64,000 nt of DNA from Yponomeuta sedellus (lineage: Eukaryota > Arthropoda > Insecta > Lepidoptera > Yponomeutidae), in assembly GCA_934045075.1 (NCBI GenBank), contig OW203741.1, positions 590,501 through 654,500 on the forward strand. The letters run 5' to 3'. The number at the start of each line of letters is the position of its first letter. Within the stretch, counting starts at the first letter, position 1. The translations under genes were made by a program, and so were the position numbers. The notes beneath the pieces were generated by a model. That model was given only the letters and a program-made list of their open reading frames with translations. It did not search any database and was not told the origin of the DNA. Positions 1 to 12,802 of the stretch are shown one piece after another.

Positions 1-2900
1 GGTGGTTTTAGGATATCGCGAAAATTCCACACTGGGAAACCTCACGGCGACTTTCTTTTGGTGGCGAAGGTGAGGTGAAATGCGTAAAAATAAATACGAG
101 TATATGAATTGAAATGTAAGTAAGTTTAAGGGTAGGGTAGCCCGTAGATCTGGCGAAGCGAACCTTCTGCGCCTGCGTCTTTTGTGGTAATTAGTTACAC
201 TAGTTATTAGTTTCGCTTATATCTGTCGCTTTATCGCTGACCCTCCGATTGTTAAAGGTTTGATGATAAACCTAGTTATATCAACTCGATACTAGCAAGT
301 TCACTACGCTATGTACCGTTCCGGAAAATTAAAACTCGTTCGTTGTAGAAATGCTTCCACGTTTTCGAGCAGATGCGACTACTTGGCCTCACTAAGAAAC
401 CAATTCAGTAGTCGGTTTTTATAATACTTATTGTTTAATCCAACTGATATTATAAACGCGAAAGTTTGTAAGTATGGATGGATGGATGGATGTTTCTTAC
501 TCTTTCACGTTAAAACTACTGAATGGATTCTAATGAAACTTTACAACTTTTAGCTTATACATCAGAATAACACAAAGGCTACAATTTATGAGAATTTATG
601 GATATTGTGTGAATTGTCTAAAATATGGCGATGTGTCAAGTAAGTAGGAAAAAATCTACATCTGTGAGCTATTCTGGCACGCGCTGCCAAAACCTTTTGT
701 ACGCCACGCTAATATAAGCTACTCGAATTACTTATCCTGCGCAGACGAAGTCGCGGGTACCAACTAGTTTATAATAAAACGGCGATTGTAGAGATTTTTT
801 TGTACTAGATTGCATTAGATGAAGTACAGGCCAATACACCGAAGTTTAGAATGAGTCAAGTACAAGTAAGCGCACAGAGTGCGCCTAGTTTAAGTACTTA
901 TTGACAGAATGTTAATTAAGTCTGGAGGACACAGACCCGCATTAAGAGGTGTGGATGCCCTGGGGCAACAAAGGAGTGGAGGCACGTAATAATTTTGAGC
1001 AAATTAGGTTTCACATCAGTAGAAAATTTCATCAATGTCTTTCTATTTGGAGGGTCTAGATTCTGTTAGTTTATTATAGTACCATGACAGATACATGGTC
1101 GGTTCACGTGAGTGTATTTTCATACCATTGAGCCTAGAAGGTTCGATGTACCTATTTGCGCGCGTAGTCTTGAAGCAGCAACGCTTGTTCATGCAATTGT
1201 CATTGTACCAAAATGCATAACAGAATCCCTAGGCCCTGCCCTAACTCCGTCCCAGGGATGACTCGAATTTAGTGGCCACTTCTGAATTTCACAAGGTGAA
1301 CAGAGAACTCCCCGATCCAGCCAGTAAATTCCATCAAACCCTTACAGTATAGTCAAAGCAGTCAAGTACTCGAGTGAACTTGTTTTGTCAACAATCTAAT
1401 TTCGTAAAGTACGCCCGTTGTGAGGTGACTGCAAAGGCGTTATTTGCACAGAGCGGTGGCGTAGAGCCGGAGACAAAGGTATGGTACTAAGTAAATCAGA
1501 TGCTTTTGAAACAATATTTATTTTGTTTCGACGATTGTAGATAGAACTTGTTTTTGTGGTTTTTTCTTCCTTACGTTCGTATCCAACCCTGGTTTCCTCT
1601 CGATGTTTTCTTTCACAGTTAGCGTATGGTATTGGGACTTCAATTTCGCAAATGTACGTAACTTTGTAATTAAACAAATGCCATGCCATCAATGCGAGGA
1701 ATCGAACCTGGGTCTTTCCTGAGGGCTAGGCCGACTAAGCTGTCAGGGTGGTATAGGTGTTGAGCAAGCCTACACCATCAAAACCATGTCCCAGGCACTG
1801 CAGCACCCAAGTGGTCTCTTCATTTACCTATCTAGTGTGAGTGAAGATGCCACTGGACGCTGTATAAATCATTTCATTACGTAGATGCAGGGGTCAGTTT
1901 TTAGTTTTACTTCCATACCTTTACAGGAAACTTTAGTGCATGCTTGTTTCGGTTTATCTTCATCGAGTCGGTGACAAAACAATTAGTTCTATTAGGTACT
2001 AATATATATACGTAATATTAGTTACATATAGGTTGAGATGGGGCAAGGAGGAAACCTACATGAACTTTTATAGCATAGAAGTTTTTATAACACAAAACCT
2101 GACACCTGTACCTACCTATATTTAGTATTGATATACAGTTACTTAAAAAAGCAAAGGTTTACAATTCTGTAAGTATGTAATTTAATTTTCATAGCGTCAA
2201 TTGCGACAGCGAGATCGACGATTTTATTCATAATTTGAATCTTTTGCTTACTGGAAGTGGTTCGTTTAAATACTGAAGACAAATATACACGTTGTACCTT
2301 CCTATTTAATAAACGTTCGCGTATCTTCCGCATGCTCTGTCATTGCGAAATCCTCATTTCCTTATTCGCGCCTTATTGTTTGTGCCTTTTTTATAATAGT
2401 TTTTAGTTCTTAAGCGGTCGAGAAAACATGTCACTTTCGCATAACAGTCCAAAATGTAAAGTATTTTTTGCTTTCGATTATACTGTAGTATCGTACAGTC
2501 GACAGCACATAATCCTTTAGTTCCATGCACTCTACTCCGTTGCATTAGAGGCGAATTTGCAACAAAAATGTAAAGATTTACGTGGTGTGGACTGTACAGT
2601 CGTCAATACGTACGTTAGTATATTTTACACCGGAATTTATTAATTAAAACGCGGGCCCCTTGAATAAAAGCACTTTATTGTAAAGTTATAAATAGTCTGT
2701 GATAAACTTTACCACGGACTATAATACGTTTATGGAGTGTTAACAGAATCGTGTTTTTATGAATAACACCGGTACTCTCTACTTTACGGGTGATTTTGCT
2801 ACTACGATTTGAAGGTTTTCGACTTTAAGTGCATGAATAATCAATCGCAGTCATTGCCGCGATTTTCTTCCCGTTTGCGTTTATTAACCTCGATTTGTGA
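1..2900. other. intergenic, no gene seen
   Basis: AT-rich sequence with short reading frames only, none with a recognisable domain or plausible splice structure. A short GGAT microsatellite lies near 476-491. The stretch around 1790-1880 resembles fragments near 24610-24680 and 56440-56520 and is probably an old interspersed repeat. Around 1690-1745 a reversed tRNA-like box B is visible (GGTTCGATTCC on the minus strand), suggesting a decayed tRNA-headed SINE. Confidence 0.6.
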
Positions 2901-2918
2901 TTTTAATCCTGTATGTCC

Positions 2919-3262
2919 CCACTGCTGGGGCACGGGTCTTCTGCTGCATTGCAGGAAGGTTAGGCCTTACTCCACCAGGGAGGCCAAGTCCGGGTTGGTG
3001 GCAGGTTGTAAGACAGTGGCGGGCCTTATAAAAAAAGTTACTCAAAAAGTGTCAAAAGTTATCAAGCCGCCCATAAGGCCTCTGACATGGCTTAACGACT
3101 GCCATTACATGACAGCCGGTACCCACGGCTTAACGTGCCTTGCGAAGCACGGAAGCGCTCGGAAAAATGCCACTAGCAGTAGTAACGGGACCGGTCGCCC
3201 ATCCTGCACTGCACATGACCGCGCCTGTTGTTGCTTAACTCGAGTGATTGATTACAATCACT
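2919..3262 (-). repeat. 5S-rRNA-headed SINE, minus orientation
   Basis: Read on the minus strand it begins near 3240 with TTAAGCAACAACAGGCGCGG, which resembles the internal promoter part of insect 5S rRNA, continues into GGATGGG and GACC motifs, and then a body shared with copies at 5100, 22096, 30215, 53874, 57124 and 61329. The body ends in a conserved stretch containing CCCAGCAGTGGGGAC. No coding capacity is credible; the reading frame across it is incidental. Confidence 0.65.
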
Positions 3263-4561
3263 CGGTTTTGTTTTAATTTGCGACTTTCTGTTTTATCTGT
3301 AGTCTCTCTTATTAAGCTTCAGACTGCTAATATTCGTGTATTATAAAACGTGTTTTTATTTAAAATAACGCATAACCTGATAACCGTGTACCTATCGGCA
3401 ATCAAGCCACTGCCAGTAAATAAAAGTTTTCATAAAACCTTAAAACTTGACGCGGTTTGTAAGGAAAATTGTATATTTATGTTACTGAAGAAATGGTTTA
3501 TGGACTTTGTGTTATTTCACTTTTATGCTGCTTAATTACTCACACACATCCTAAACTAGGATATCCTGTGTTGTGATACCCAGCCAAGGACGTCACTATC
3601 ATGGGAATGGAAAAACGTTGCAGGTAAAGTCGGGAATTAAAACATGACTTCTTGTTTTCGCAATTCTAGTACTACTCTCAAGTTACAAATAACGGCTGCA
3701 TGTATTAGGCGATTTAGGCGTAAACACCAGATCAGTTTTTTATGGATTCAAATTGTTAAAAAAAATATTGTTACTACCCTCTCGTCGTAACAAGAGTGAA
3801 GTTATAACCCACTACAAGAAGCGGCCACAATCGAATAGCGTGTGTTCCTGATCGTAAAAAGGTTTTGAAACGCCCTTGAGAAGTTAATTTACTGGGCATT
3901 TAGATTGCTTTCATAAGTTCTAAGGTTTTGCTGTTGCTTAAATGCTAAGCATTCATGTATGTTTCCAAACAATTAGCCCAGAACATGTTATTATTAAGTT
4001 TATCCTCAAGCCACACGTGGTCAGGTAAATTCATACTTGCAACTAGCAAGTTAGACGTAAGATTTCCGCACTTAAGACTCATAGTTAGCCAGTGTACGTA
4101 GCAAGCGTTGAGGTAACACTAGGGTTTCCTCGCGATATTTGCCTTCATTGTTAGCGGGTCGTATTGCTACTATAACTTCAGAAGTGTACCCACCTAACGT
4201 AGAAAACAGTACTTTTTTTTATTTTTTACTTACCGAGATTAGAACAGAACCCACGTCCTCCCGACTGAGATGCCGGCGTCTACCGCTCCCACCGCTTCTT
4301 TGCAAGTGGCAAATACTACATATTTATTAGCGGTTTTATTTACAAAAACAAGATTTCTTAAAACACTATAAACGCCGATCTATTCTGTGGTGGACTTTAC
4401 CAATAAAAGTCGTAACCACAAAATTAAACTGCTTATGAGGAGTGCTTTAGTATAGATTTATTTACTTCCACCAACTGTTTACAATGACATTATCTCTAAA
4501 CACAACTTCGCCATGATACCGATGTAAATACTAACCGTAGTTTGTAACAGTATTACTGAAT
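3263..4561. other. intergenic, repeat debris only
   Basis: No gene recognised. A short piece near 3545-3590 (CCTAAACTAGGATA) matches the tail of a SINE found again near 62280, indicating a truncated old copy. Confidence 0.5.
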
Positions 4562-4573
4562 AATTTTCGTGTT

Positions 4574-4763
4574 ATACTATTTTTATTTTAATGCACTAAC
4601 CCGTGCTAAGGAACAAATTTAAAAACCTATTTAGAGGCTAAAAATTTCACCCATGCCGGGATTCGAATTGAGCTCAATTGGTAGAGCGCTGGCACGGATA
4701 GCCAGAGGTTGCGGGTTCGAATCCCGGCATGGGTGAAATTTTTAGCCTCTAAATAGGTTTTTA
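4574..4763 (-). mobile_element. tRNA-derived SINE, fold-back copy with 12-bp TSD
   Basis: The element lies between two copies of AATTTTCGTGTT (4562-4573 and 4764-4775). Its left end is the A-rich 3' tail in minus orientation, followed by the SINE body and the box B region of a tRNA head. The sequence then switches to plus orientation at the D-arm (CTCAATTGGTAGAGCGC) and runs back through the same body. The outer ~50 bases of tRNA and body therefore form an inverted repeat. The anticodon-like loop is ACGGATA (C at position 33, short variable loop), so this is not a working tRNA-Ser. Confidence 0.8.
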
Positions 4764-5099
4764 AATTTTCGTGTTTTTAATAAGATACTTTTGTAAGGTT
4801 TAGAATATTTTATCTCTTTTATATTGTGGATCATGTTTCTCTTCACTGGGAATTAAATAAAGTGTTTTATATCAAATTTGTTTTTTATATGTATACTTCT
4901 GCAGGCACCTGAAACCGGCGTGCGTGAAGGCAATTACGAGTAGGTACCTACTCTATTGAATGATAATGAATCCAAAGGAATTTGTCAGGATCGTGGCAAG
5001 TGGCAGACTCTGGTCTCTACCTGCCCCTGCTAGATACAGGCGTAACTTTTTAACTGTTGTGTTGCTGGTAGATTCGAATAAAATTTTATTAAACTTTTA

Positions 5100-5395
5100 T
5101 ATATCTGTCAGGTGCTGGGTGACCGTCCCATGACTAGGTACCACTGGTGGCATTTTTTCCGAGCGCTGCCGTGCTTCGCAAGTAATCGCAAGGCACGTTA
5201 AGCCGTTGGTGCCGGCTGTCATATAGTGGCAGTCGATAAGCCATGTCAGAGGCCTTATGGGCGGCTTGATAACTTCTGCCAGTAAGGCCGGCCAATTCTT
5301 CACCAACCCGGACTTGGCCCCCGTGGGCTAACCTTCCTGCCATGCAGAAGAGATTTGCGCCTCAGCAGTGGGTACATACAAAGGGTTGATATCAA
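5100..5395 (+). repeat. 5S-rRNA-headed SINE, 5'-truncated
   Basis: Starts inside the head with GTCAGGTGCTGGGTGACCG and shares the rest of the family body (GGCACGTTAAGCC, GGCCTTATGGGCGGCTTGAT, CAGCAGTGGGTACATAC). Plus orientation. Confidence 0.65.
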
Positions 5396-5399
5396 TATA

Positions 5400-8300
5400 T
5401 CACAAGGAGTGAAAAGTAAAACCAACACATTGGCTAGAACCAGTTTTATTATGTCTCAACATAGAAGCAGCATTGTTTGTAGTAAAATTATTTTAGGATC
5501 GATTTGAGTTTTAGGAGCTACACAAAAAACTAGATGGTAATAAAATAACGTTTTTACGAATGGCGTTGCCAGCAACTGATATATTTGAAAAATGGAATAC
5601 CCAAAACGCAAATGGATCCGAAGGTATTTCGTTCATGTAATATTAGTGAAGTATTTTTCAACATTTATTTCCCTTGTGCACGGAATACATTATCAGTATC
5701 ACACTTATTTATATATAATACACAATAATAATGAAAATAGATTATACCTACCTACTCTTAAAATATTAGATCGCGGTCTAATTGTTTTCTCATTACAGGG
5801 TAGTATTTTGTAACCAGGCATAATTATTATTTTTGTTATACACAGGAAAAGTACTTGTGCTTCGAAAATTTTGAGCTCTTGTATTTTGTGGTAGATAACT
5901 TACTTAGTTCTTTTATCATTGTCTTATTATTTATATTCTGTGTTATGGTTGTGATCTACAAAAAGACTTCAAATTTTTAGAAGTAATTCTCCACCTCACC
6001 GGTAAAACGGTTGCATTGGCCCGAGAGCAGATGGAGGCTTGGCTTGGTGTGGCAATGCGTCGGAACTGGTGAACCGTGCTAATTTTAAACGGAGGCATTG
6101 CATCATGCTGTTGTGATGGCGTAGCGACAGACAGTCGACACTTCCGTTTTAACTATACGAATCGATTGCGAAGGCAGCTGGTCCCTAGAGTAGGCATTCG
6201 AAACAATTTTTGTGACGCAAAATTTGCTGCAACTAATTTTAGTCTATGAGGAGCTCTTGCCGCGACTGTTCACGTCTTATCTTCAATAAAAAAATAATGT
6301 ATAGTGGATTTCCATTGGTAACTTCTGGAAACTTTGTTACGATACCAAAGTTAATTGGAATGTCTTCTATTGGTTCCATTATCTTTTGCAATAAGTGTTT
6401 AATCACACTGAAAGTTATCATTAGTCATCAGCCTCACGTTTAAGGGAATGATTCCAAACTCAGTTATCGGTCCGCTGGTCGAGATAACGACACACGTTTT
6501 GATATTTTCGGCTCGCTTCACAGATGACGCTTGTTTCCTGTGCTTTATCGCTAATTTACGATCACGTCGATTTGGGGCAGATGTTATTTTGATCATTAGA
6601 AAACAATTAACGCGAATCCAATATTATTATAAATATTCTTCGTAGGTTTTCCTTATATTATCCATCACATTTGTGTAGTCGGGTAATCTAAAGTTGCAAA
6701 CATTTCATCCATTTGCAAAAATAGGTCACCACGAGTCTTTGCACAATTTTAAGAAAATTAATTAAGTATCCAAATAGTTTTTCACATAAAGTGGTTTACA
6801 TAGGTACATGTATCACTTGCGTGTAGGTAAATACTATTTTAAAAATATCTGTTTATTACAATCAGAACTTTCAATATGGCGAACGGGCGGCTGGCGACAA
6901 GGCGGGCCTGCAGACTATACCCATTCTCGGATTCTCGCCGTATTGTGCGCTCTGAACAGACATTCAATGCTTTAGCTGCCTGTGACGCTTCCACCTGTTT
7001 AATTGACCTCTAACAACTGCCAACTCCATTTACAAACGAATTAGACTAACAAGGCTCGAGGTATATGGCGCAGAATTTCCAATTCGCTAAACGCCAAGCG
7101 TTCCCAAAATTTCCAATTCGCGAAATCCCAATTCGTAGAATGCTCCTTCTTATACGAGCCAAGACTTAAGATGATCTTTATGATTTCCCTAGTACTAATT
7201 GGACATTTCGCGGACGGGTCATTTTCGCCCTGGACATTTGTGAATTAAGACACTCTCCGCCTAAAGCCGCTTGAGTTCACCGAGCTTAACAGAATCCTAA
7301 TCCTATAACAAGAAACATACAAGAGGGCCGTATAAACGCAATACCGTTGTCAATAATGTACACAAGTCGATAGATTCATCATAGAGATTAATCTTAAGCA
7401 TCAATAAATAATTACTGACGCTATGGCTACAATCGCAAAGGGAATGTCGCCATCGTTTGGATATTAGATGATTGATGATTTAATATAATTCTCGCATATG
7501 AAAGTAGAGCAACTGATAAGTGATAACTCTCGTGAAGGGCAGAATAAAAATACCCGCACAGAGTGAACAGGCCTGCAGCGACTAAGGAATATCAGGTGTG
7601 TTAAGGATCGAGACTAATACCAACACTTAGTACCTGGATACCCCTTTGGAGTTTTGTATGTATTTATGTAAGGCCGGCTCTTCACTTGGCTACTTGTATT
7701 TGCTAAATGTGAATCATCCACTGCTGGGTTTTCCAATTCCAGAGTTTTATACAACCTGCAATGTATCACCGTCGGCAAATACGCGAATACAAGCCAGATC
7801 CAGCATAAGATGAGCGTTTACATGCATCATTATCATGTAGCATTATTGACACAAATTAAGCGTATTGGCGCAAGAATCGGCTTAACTGCAAAAGATGGTA
7901 TTTATATTGTTCCGATGTTATGGTATCTTTTCTCTCGGTGAACACGAACCTAAGTTAATAATACTTTCTATTTTCTAATTGCTATAAGAATTGTTTGGAT
8001 AAATCTAATTTTGCTACAATATTTGGCGTTTAGTGCAGAATAACAAAAAATAAACGATCGTGTCATAGTATAATCAGCAGTTCGGATCTCTAATTTCGTT
8101 TTAGATCCGCAGATATGTCGCTTTATAGTAACAAAAATATCGCTTCAAATGTGCATTTTTTGTTGTAAGTTATTAAAATAAGTTCTATACTTGTTTAGTC
8201 ACTATTTTACAAAATGCAGATAATTTTATTTGCTTAGGCACCTAACAATGTAACTGCTTTTACAAAAATTCGGACAAACTGTGGTAAGTAGCTCAGAATT

Positions 8301-9500
8301 GCGGCTTTCTCAGTTTGTTCAATCTTTTTAAAACAACTACTTTAGCACAAGAAGTTAATCATGTCGTACATAATACTATCACACCATTCCTTGCTGACAC
8401 GTTCCTCTCAACAAAATTATACTTGTAGAAGTCTCAACGCTTACACACTAAAGGGAAACAAAGTACGTAAGTAACTCTATTTTTTTACAATTTTATTTAC
8501 ACAGAACTAAAATACTTGTTGAATTATTTTAAAAACACGCTACTTAAATTTAAATTATTAATAAAAAATGGGCATTTTTTGTACACGGGAAATAAATAAT
8601 TTCACATTCCGATATCTAAGTAAGTAGTGCTTTCTCACGTTTCTCTCACACGAACATACACCGCGCAGGTAAGTTAGCGCAAGCATTACCTTTACTCAAT
8701 ATTAGATAATTGCCCAAGCTTTTATCCTTTAAAACTAAACAAACATTATTCAACAGCCATAGAAAATGATTCGGTAATGATTTGCACTGTGTGTGTCATA
8801 TATATAACAACTCACCAAAACCTTATCGTTGGTGGAATCTTCCATAAAGAAATAAATAATATGTACTTATTAAACATAGATACCGATAGTCAGGATAAAT
8901 AACAACATTGAACTACACGACCAAGTCAGGTGACAAACGCATTGCTGTAGTTCCCCAAGCCGTAGCTAGAACAGATAGAATATCCGAGGAATATGACGTA
9001 ACCCGTATATATTTCTGATACAAAATGTGACCTCAGGCTCCCCCGATGCTACGCTTAATTAGTCATCGTCGTCGGTTATTGATAAACTACACTACGAGTA
9101 AACACGTCTCGTTGTGAAACCTACAGAAGTAGAATCACTTTAATTAACGGCATTACAAATAAACGCAGGATACCTCCATGTGCTTCCATACAACAAAGGT
9201 TCTTATTTCTGTCACGTTTATCAAGTAGGTAGGTAGTTAGTTTTTCTGCCCGTAATGTCTTCAACTTGCTGACGTCATAAATATCGTAATTCAAAGTCTA
9301 ATCTGAACTGTTACAAATAATTCTAAGCTATGAAATCTAGAACGCTACATAATTAATGTACCTGATCGTGCGACAGCCATTAAATTCATCAATAAACGAC
9401 TGAAGCGTTTTTGTTTTCCAATTAACGTTCTTTAATATGGCGATCGATAAAATATATCAATTCAAAAAGGTTTCGTTCAAAACAGCACAGACACTGCAAC
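5400..9500. other. intergenic, no gene recognised
   Basis: AT-rich DNA with short overlapping reading frames on both strands around 6239-6645; neither frame shows a recognised domain. No rRNA, tRNA or conserved exon was seen. Confidence 0.5.
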
Positions 9501-9701
9501 TTAATGAACGTTACAAGTTATACTAGGTGTCCATTTCAAAATGTAGATCATTTTGGAGAAAAAATGGACAAAACAACTCCAATCCCCTGAAATCCCTATC
9601 CCTAGCCTATCGAAAATGACGGGGGCACGCGTGGTTGTTGCACGTCATGGTTTGTTTAATTATATCAACAGTTGAAAAATAAGTAGATCTTAAAACAAGT
9701 A

Positions 9702-9884
9702 TCGTCTGCCAATTGTGAGTAATGTGGTACAGTGGAAGATATTCAGCACCTGTTACTGGAATGTATCGGAAGCCAGAACGAAAGAGACCTATTAGTGGCT
9801 TCGCTCAGTACAAATGTTATAGATGTGGGTATATTCCATACGTTTCTGCCTGAACCTTCTTCGAGAGAGGCATTGTTAATTTAG
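9702..9884 (+). pseudogene. non-LTR retrotransposon C-terminal fragment
   Basis: One frame reads as the cysteine-rich tail of a LINE polymerase: a C-x2-C-x7-H-x4-C knuckle (second half CGTVEDIQHLLLEC) followed by about 36 residues to a stop at 9882-9884. A stop codon sits between the two cysteines of the first pair, so the copy is dead. A segment at 9520-9600 is shared with 36482-36560, next to another LINE remnant, suggesting the two belong to related elements. Confidence 0.6.
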
Positions 9885-11363
9885 AGCTTTGTTAGAGATA
9901 TTAATTAAGCTCTCATATATTTCATAAATAGTTAAGCAAATTTTAGAATAAGTCACAATGAGGCTGACATGCGTCCATATGTTGCAAAAACCCCTAAATA
10001 AAATGCAGATTAAAAAAACAAGTATAAATGCGGCAAGTACGTCTACTAAAAATAACTCGATTATATACCTACCTACGTAACAATATCAAATCGATCTGAA
10101 CGATAAACGGCAAATGGGAACTTATTTACGCATGAGCTGTTAAAAACACGTTAATTATAACGTAATATGGTATTATGTTGCTCCATCTCGTAAGCTAGTC
10201 TCATGAATATGCAAATTAAACGAGATTTCTGCATCTAATTCTTCGAGATTGTTAACATTGACCTTCCTAAGTTGTGTTCGGAAGAGACAAGTTCTATGTG
10301 GTGTAACCATCGCGTCGCGTATCATAAAAAAATATGTAATGACTGCCAGTGACAACAGGGAATCTTTCTTTTGCAGTGCACAGGGGATTCGGATTTTCTT
10401 TGTGATTCGTACCGTTTCAAAATAAACATATGATGACCTAGGTACGCCTTGGCATCTGGGGAATAGGTTTGCGTTCCGACGTGAACGATTTGCATGATTT
10501 GATCGGCCTTGCATGTTGGGGTAGACAGGTTGACCGTGCTCGTCAGTGCCGTGCCGTGTTCTACATACTTATTCGCTGTTCCCCTCGAGATGGGCAATAA
10601 CATTTCGTGACACAACACACGAAACTGTGAATTATGTTCACGTAGTCGCTATTTTATAAGTAGATAGCTTGTGAAGTACGCGTGGCGTGGGTTGCAAGGA
10701 CAGACACATTGAGCATGTGAGAAAATTTTATGATTTCGTGTAAGCAAGATCTAGACAGGGCACGGTGAGATTAGATCAGCGAGGCTGCCCGCTGGTATCA
10801 CAATGCATGCACGAAGGGGCAAAATGAAAAGAAACGATTATTTAAAGTGGAACGCGCTGATGCGGGAAGGTTCAGCCAAATAAGCGGTGACGTCACTGCG
10901 GCATGACGCGGACCGCGCTGAACAATAATGGCAGTTCCAACAATATGCTCCATTCGCCGCCTCGACTATGCAAACAATACAGAACTTGTACACGGCAACG
11001 ACAGCGATAGATAACCAATTCATGCTAATAGAATACTCGCGAATAAGTTATTATTTTTCACGACATCTGTAGAATTGACGAAAAGTTTAGAAGAGGGGAG
11101 TATAAATTAGCTACCTATATAGTCGTATATCTACTAATACTGACTGCCTTGAGCCTATTTTCGGTAGCCCAAGAATTTTTTAAATTAGAAGCACTTCTCT
11201 TAATCAATCCTACTAGTAGTTAGATCCATTCAATGTCTATAGCGCTAATGGCTCCTGCAGGATTAATATTATCGTGCCAGGTTAACATTTTACAGAGCTC
11301 AGATACCTAGTACACCTCGCTACTCGCAAGTTTCCTGTCCATCATATAGTAGAAATTTTTGCC
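9885..11363. other. intergenic, no gene recognised
   Basis: Contains two overlapping minus-strand reading frames of about 100 codons near 10173-10618 with no domain I recognise and no obvious splice partners. Otherwise AT-rich sequence. Confidence 0.45.
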
Positions 11364-11376
11364 TGGTCTCAAACAT

Positions 11377-11465
11377 ATTTTAAAAACCTATTTAGAGGCT
11401 AAAATTTGTAAAAAAAAATTAAAATTGTCCTTAGCATGGGTTAGTGTATTAAAATAAAAATAGTA
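11377..11465 (+). mobile_element. 5'-inverted tRNA-SINE fragment with 13-bp TSD
   Basis: Flanked by TGGTCTCAAACAT at 11364-11376 and 11466-11478. The left half is SINE body in minus orientation (AAAACCTATTTAGAGGC); the right half is the SINE 3' end in plus orientation ending in an A-rich tail (AAAATAAAAATAG). This is the arrangement expected of a twin-primed, 5'-inverted insertion. Confidence 0.8.
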
Positions 11466-11479
11466 TGGTCTCAAACATG

Positions 11480-12802
11480 TCATGTAAATCACATATGAAT
11501 CATTGGATAAGGAAACTGAGTGGTCCTATTTGATTGCTAGTTCTTTACAACTGGGCTTTAAAGCCAACTATAATATAATATTGGTTTATAAACATAGTTT
11601 AAGAATTCATGGTTGTATTCTTTTATTTTCTGGCTGTGCAATAAAATCTATCATACTCATATTCAACAACATAGGGGGGCAAAGCAAACCGATAACCAAT
11701 ACCTACGGCCAGACTTGTATTTGAGATGCAATAATGTGGTCTTGAAGTATTCATTTAGACTGATTTAAATTGAACCGAGTTTAGCAATGTTTGGGGACTT
11801 TTCTAGCCTTATGTCATCTAACTTGGCAAACAAAAACAAAAAACGTATGGAAAAAGTGTTATTTAAATCAATCGTAAAATTATGAATAAACCATCGTAAA
11901 ATTATGAAATAATCACAACAAATCACTACCAAATCTGAGATCTTTTGCAAGTTCTTTCACACAAGAGTCAATGCCAAGTTCTGGTTTTACAATTCACATG
12001 AACTAGGTACTTGACCAAATGACACCCACGGAGACATTTAGATTACATTTAGGAATTATCCTAACTGCTGGAGTTAGTAATATTTAGTACTAAATTAACT
12101 TTCCTTCTTTTGGTAGCAATGGTCTTGCTAATTTTCTATGGCGCTTGATCCAACAACACTATGCTCTAAAGCTATGGGCAATGTGGACCAATTCCATAGA
12201 TAACTATAAAGACAATGAATTACTTAAATTATCTTTGATGACTAAATGCAATGATTTTCACAATGGTCAAGGCTGGTTCTTATTTATCTTATCGAAGATC
12301 TAAGGCAAATCCATACATGCTTGTTCAGTGATGGGAGTTTCTTTAAAATATTTATCCTTCTTTCCTAACAGCTGTTCATGATAAGTGAAGCACCATGAGG
12401 AGCTAACAAAACCTAATAAATTCATCCAGTAAGTATAATTACAATTTGTACATGTTTATACAGTATCTGTGATGTGATGCTCACTCACTTTTATGATACA
12501 CAGGACCTGCTATTTCTGTTCTGATCTAGACAAAATCCATCATTATGTACATCACTTTTAGCAGTCAACACTTTTTATAAAAACAGGTGTAAAGCTTAAA
12601 AACAAACATGTGATCGAGGCATCTGAAGAGGAATGTAGCCTGTGAATGAATGCTCGCTCTGAGACATGCTCGCTGGGTGCAATCATAGAGTCACTGTCAC
12701 TTGGGTACCTCGAGAGTGCTGCGGCTCGGGAGTCGGCGCTGGGCTCGGCTCGGCTCGGCCGGGGAGTCAGACGCTGGCGGCGCGGCCCGCACGCGCCTCT
12801 AG
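11480..12802. other. intergenic / 3' flank of MFSD14-like gene
   Basis: No coding exon recognised. It lies downstream of the minus-strand transporter and probably includes its 3' UTR; I could not choose a polyadenylation signal with confidence. Confidence 0.45.

Noticed and set aside
6239..6645. Overlapping frames on both strands, considered as a Tc1-like transposase remnant
   Set aside because: Resemblance to a DNA-binding region was too vague and no catalytic motif followed.
10173..10618. Two overlapping minus-strand frames of about 100 codons
   Set aside because: No domain, no splice context and no codon bias seen; left unassigned.
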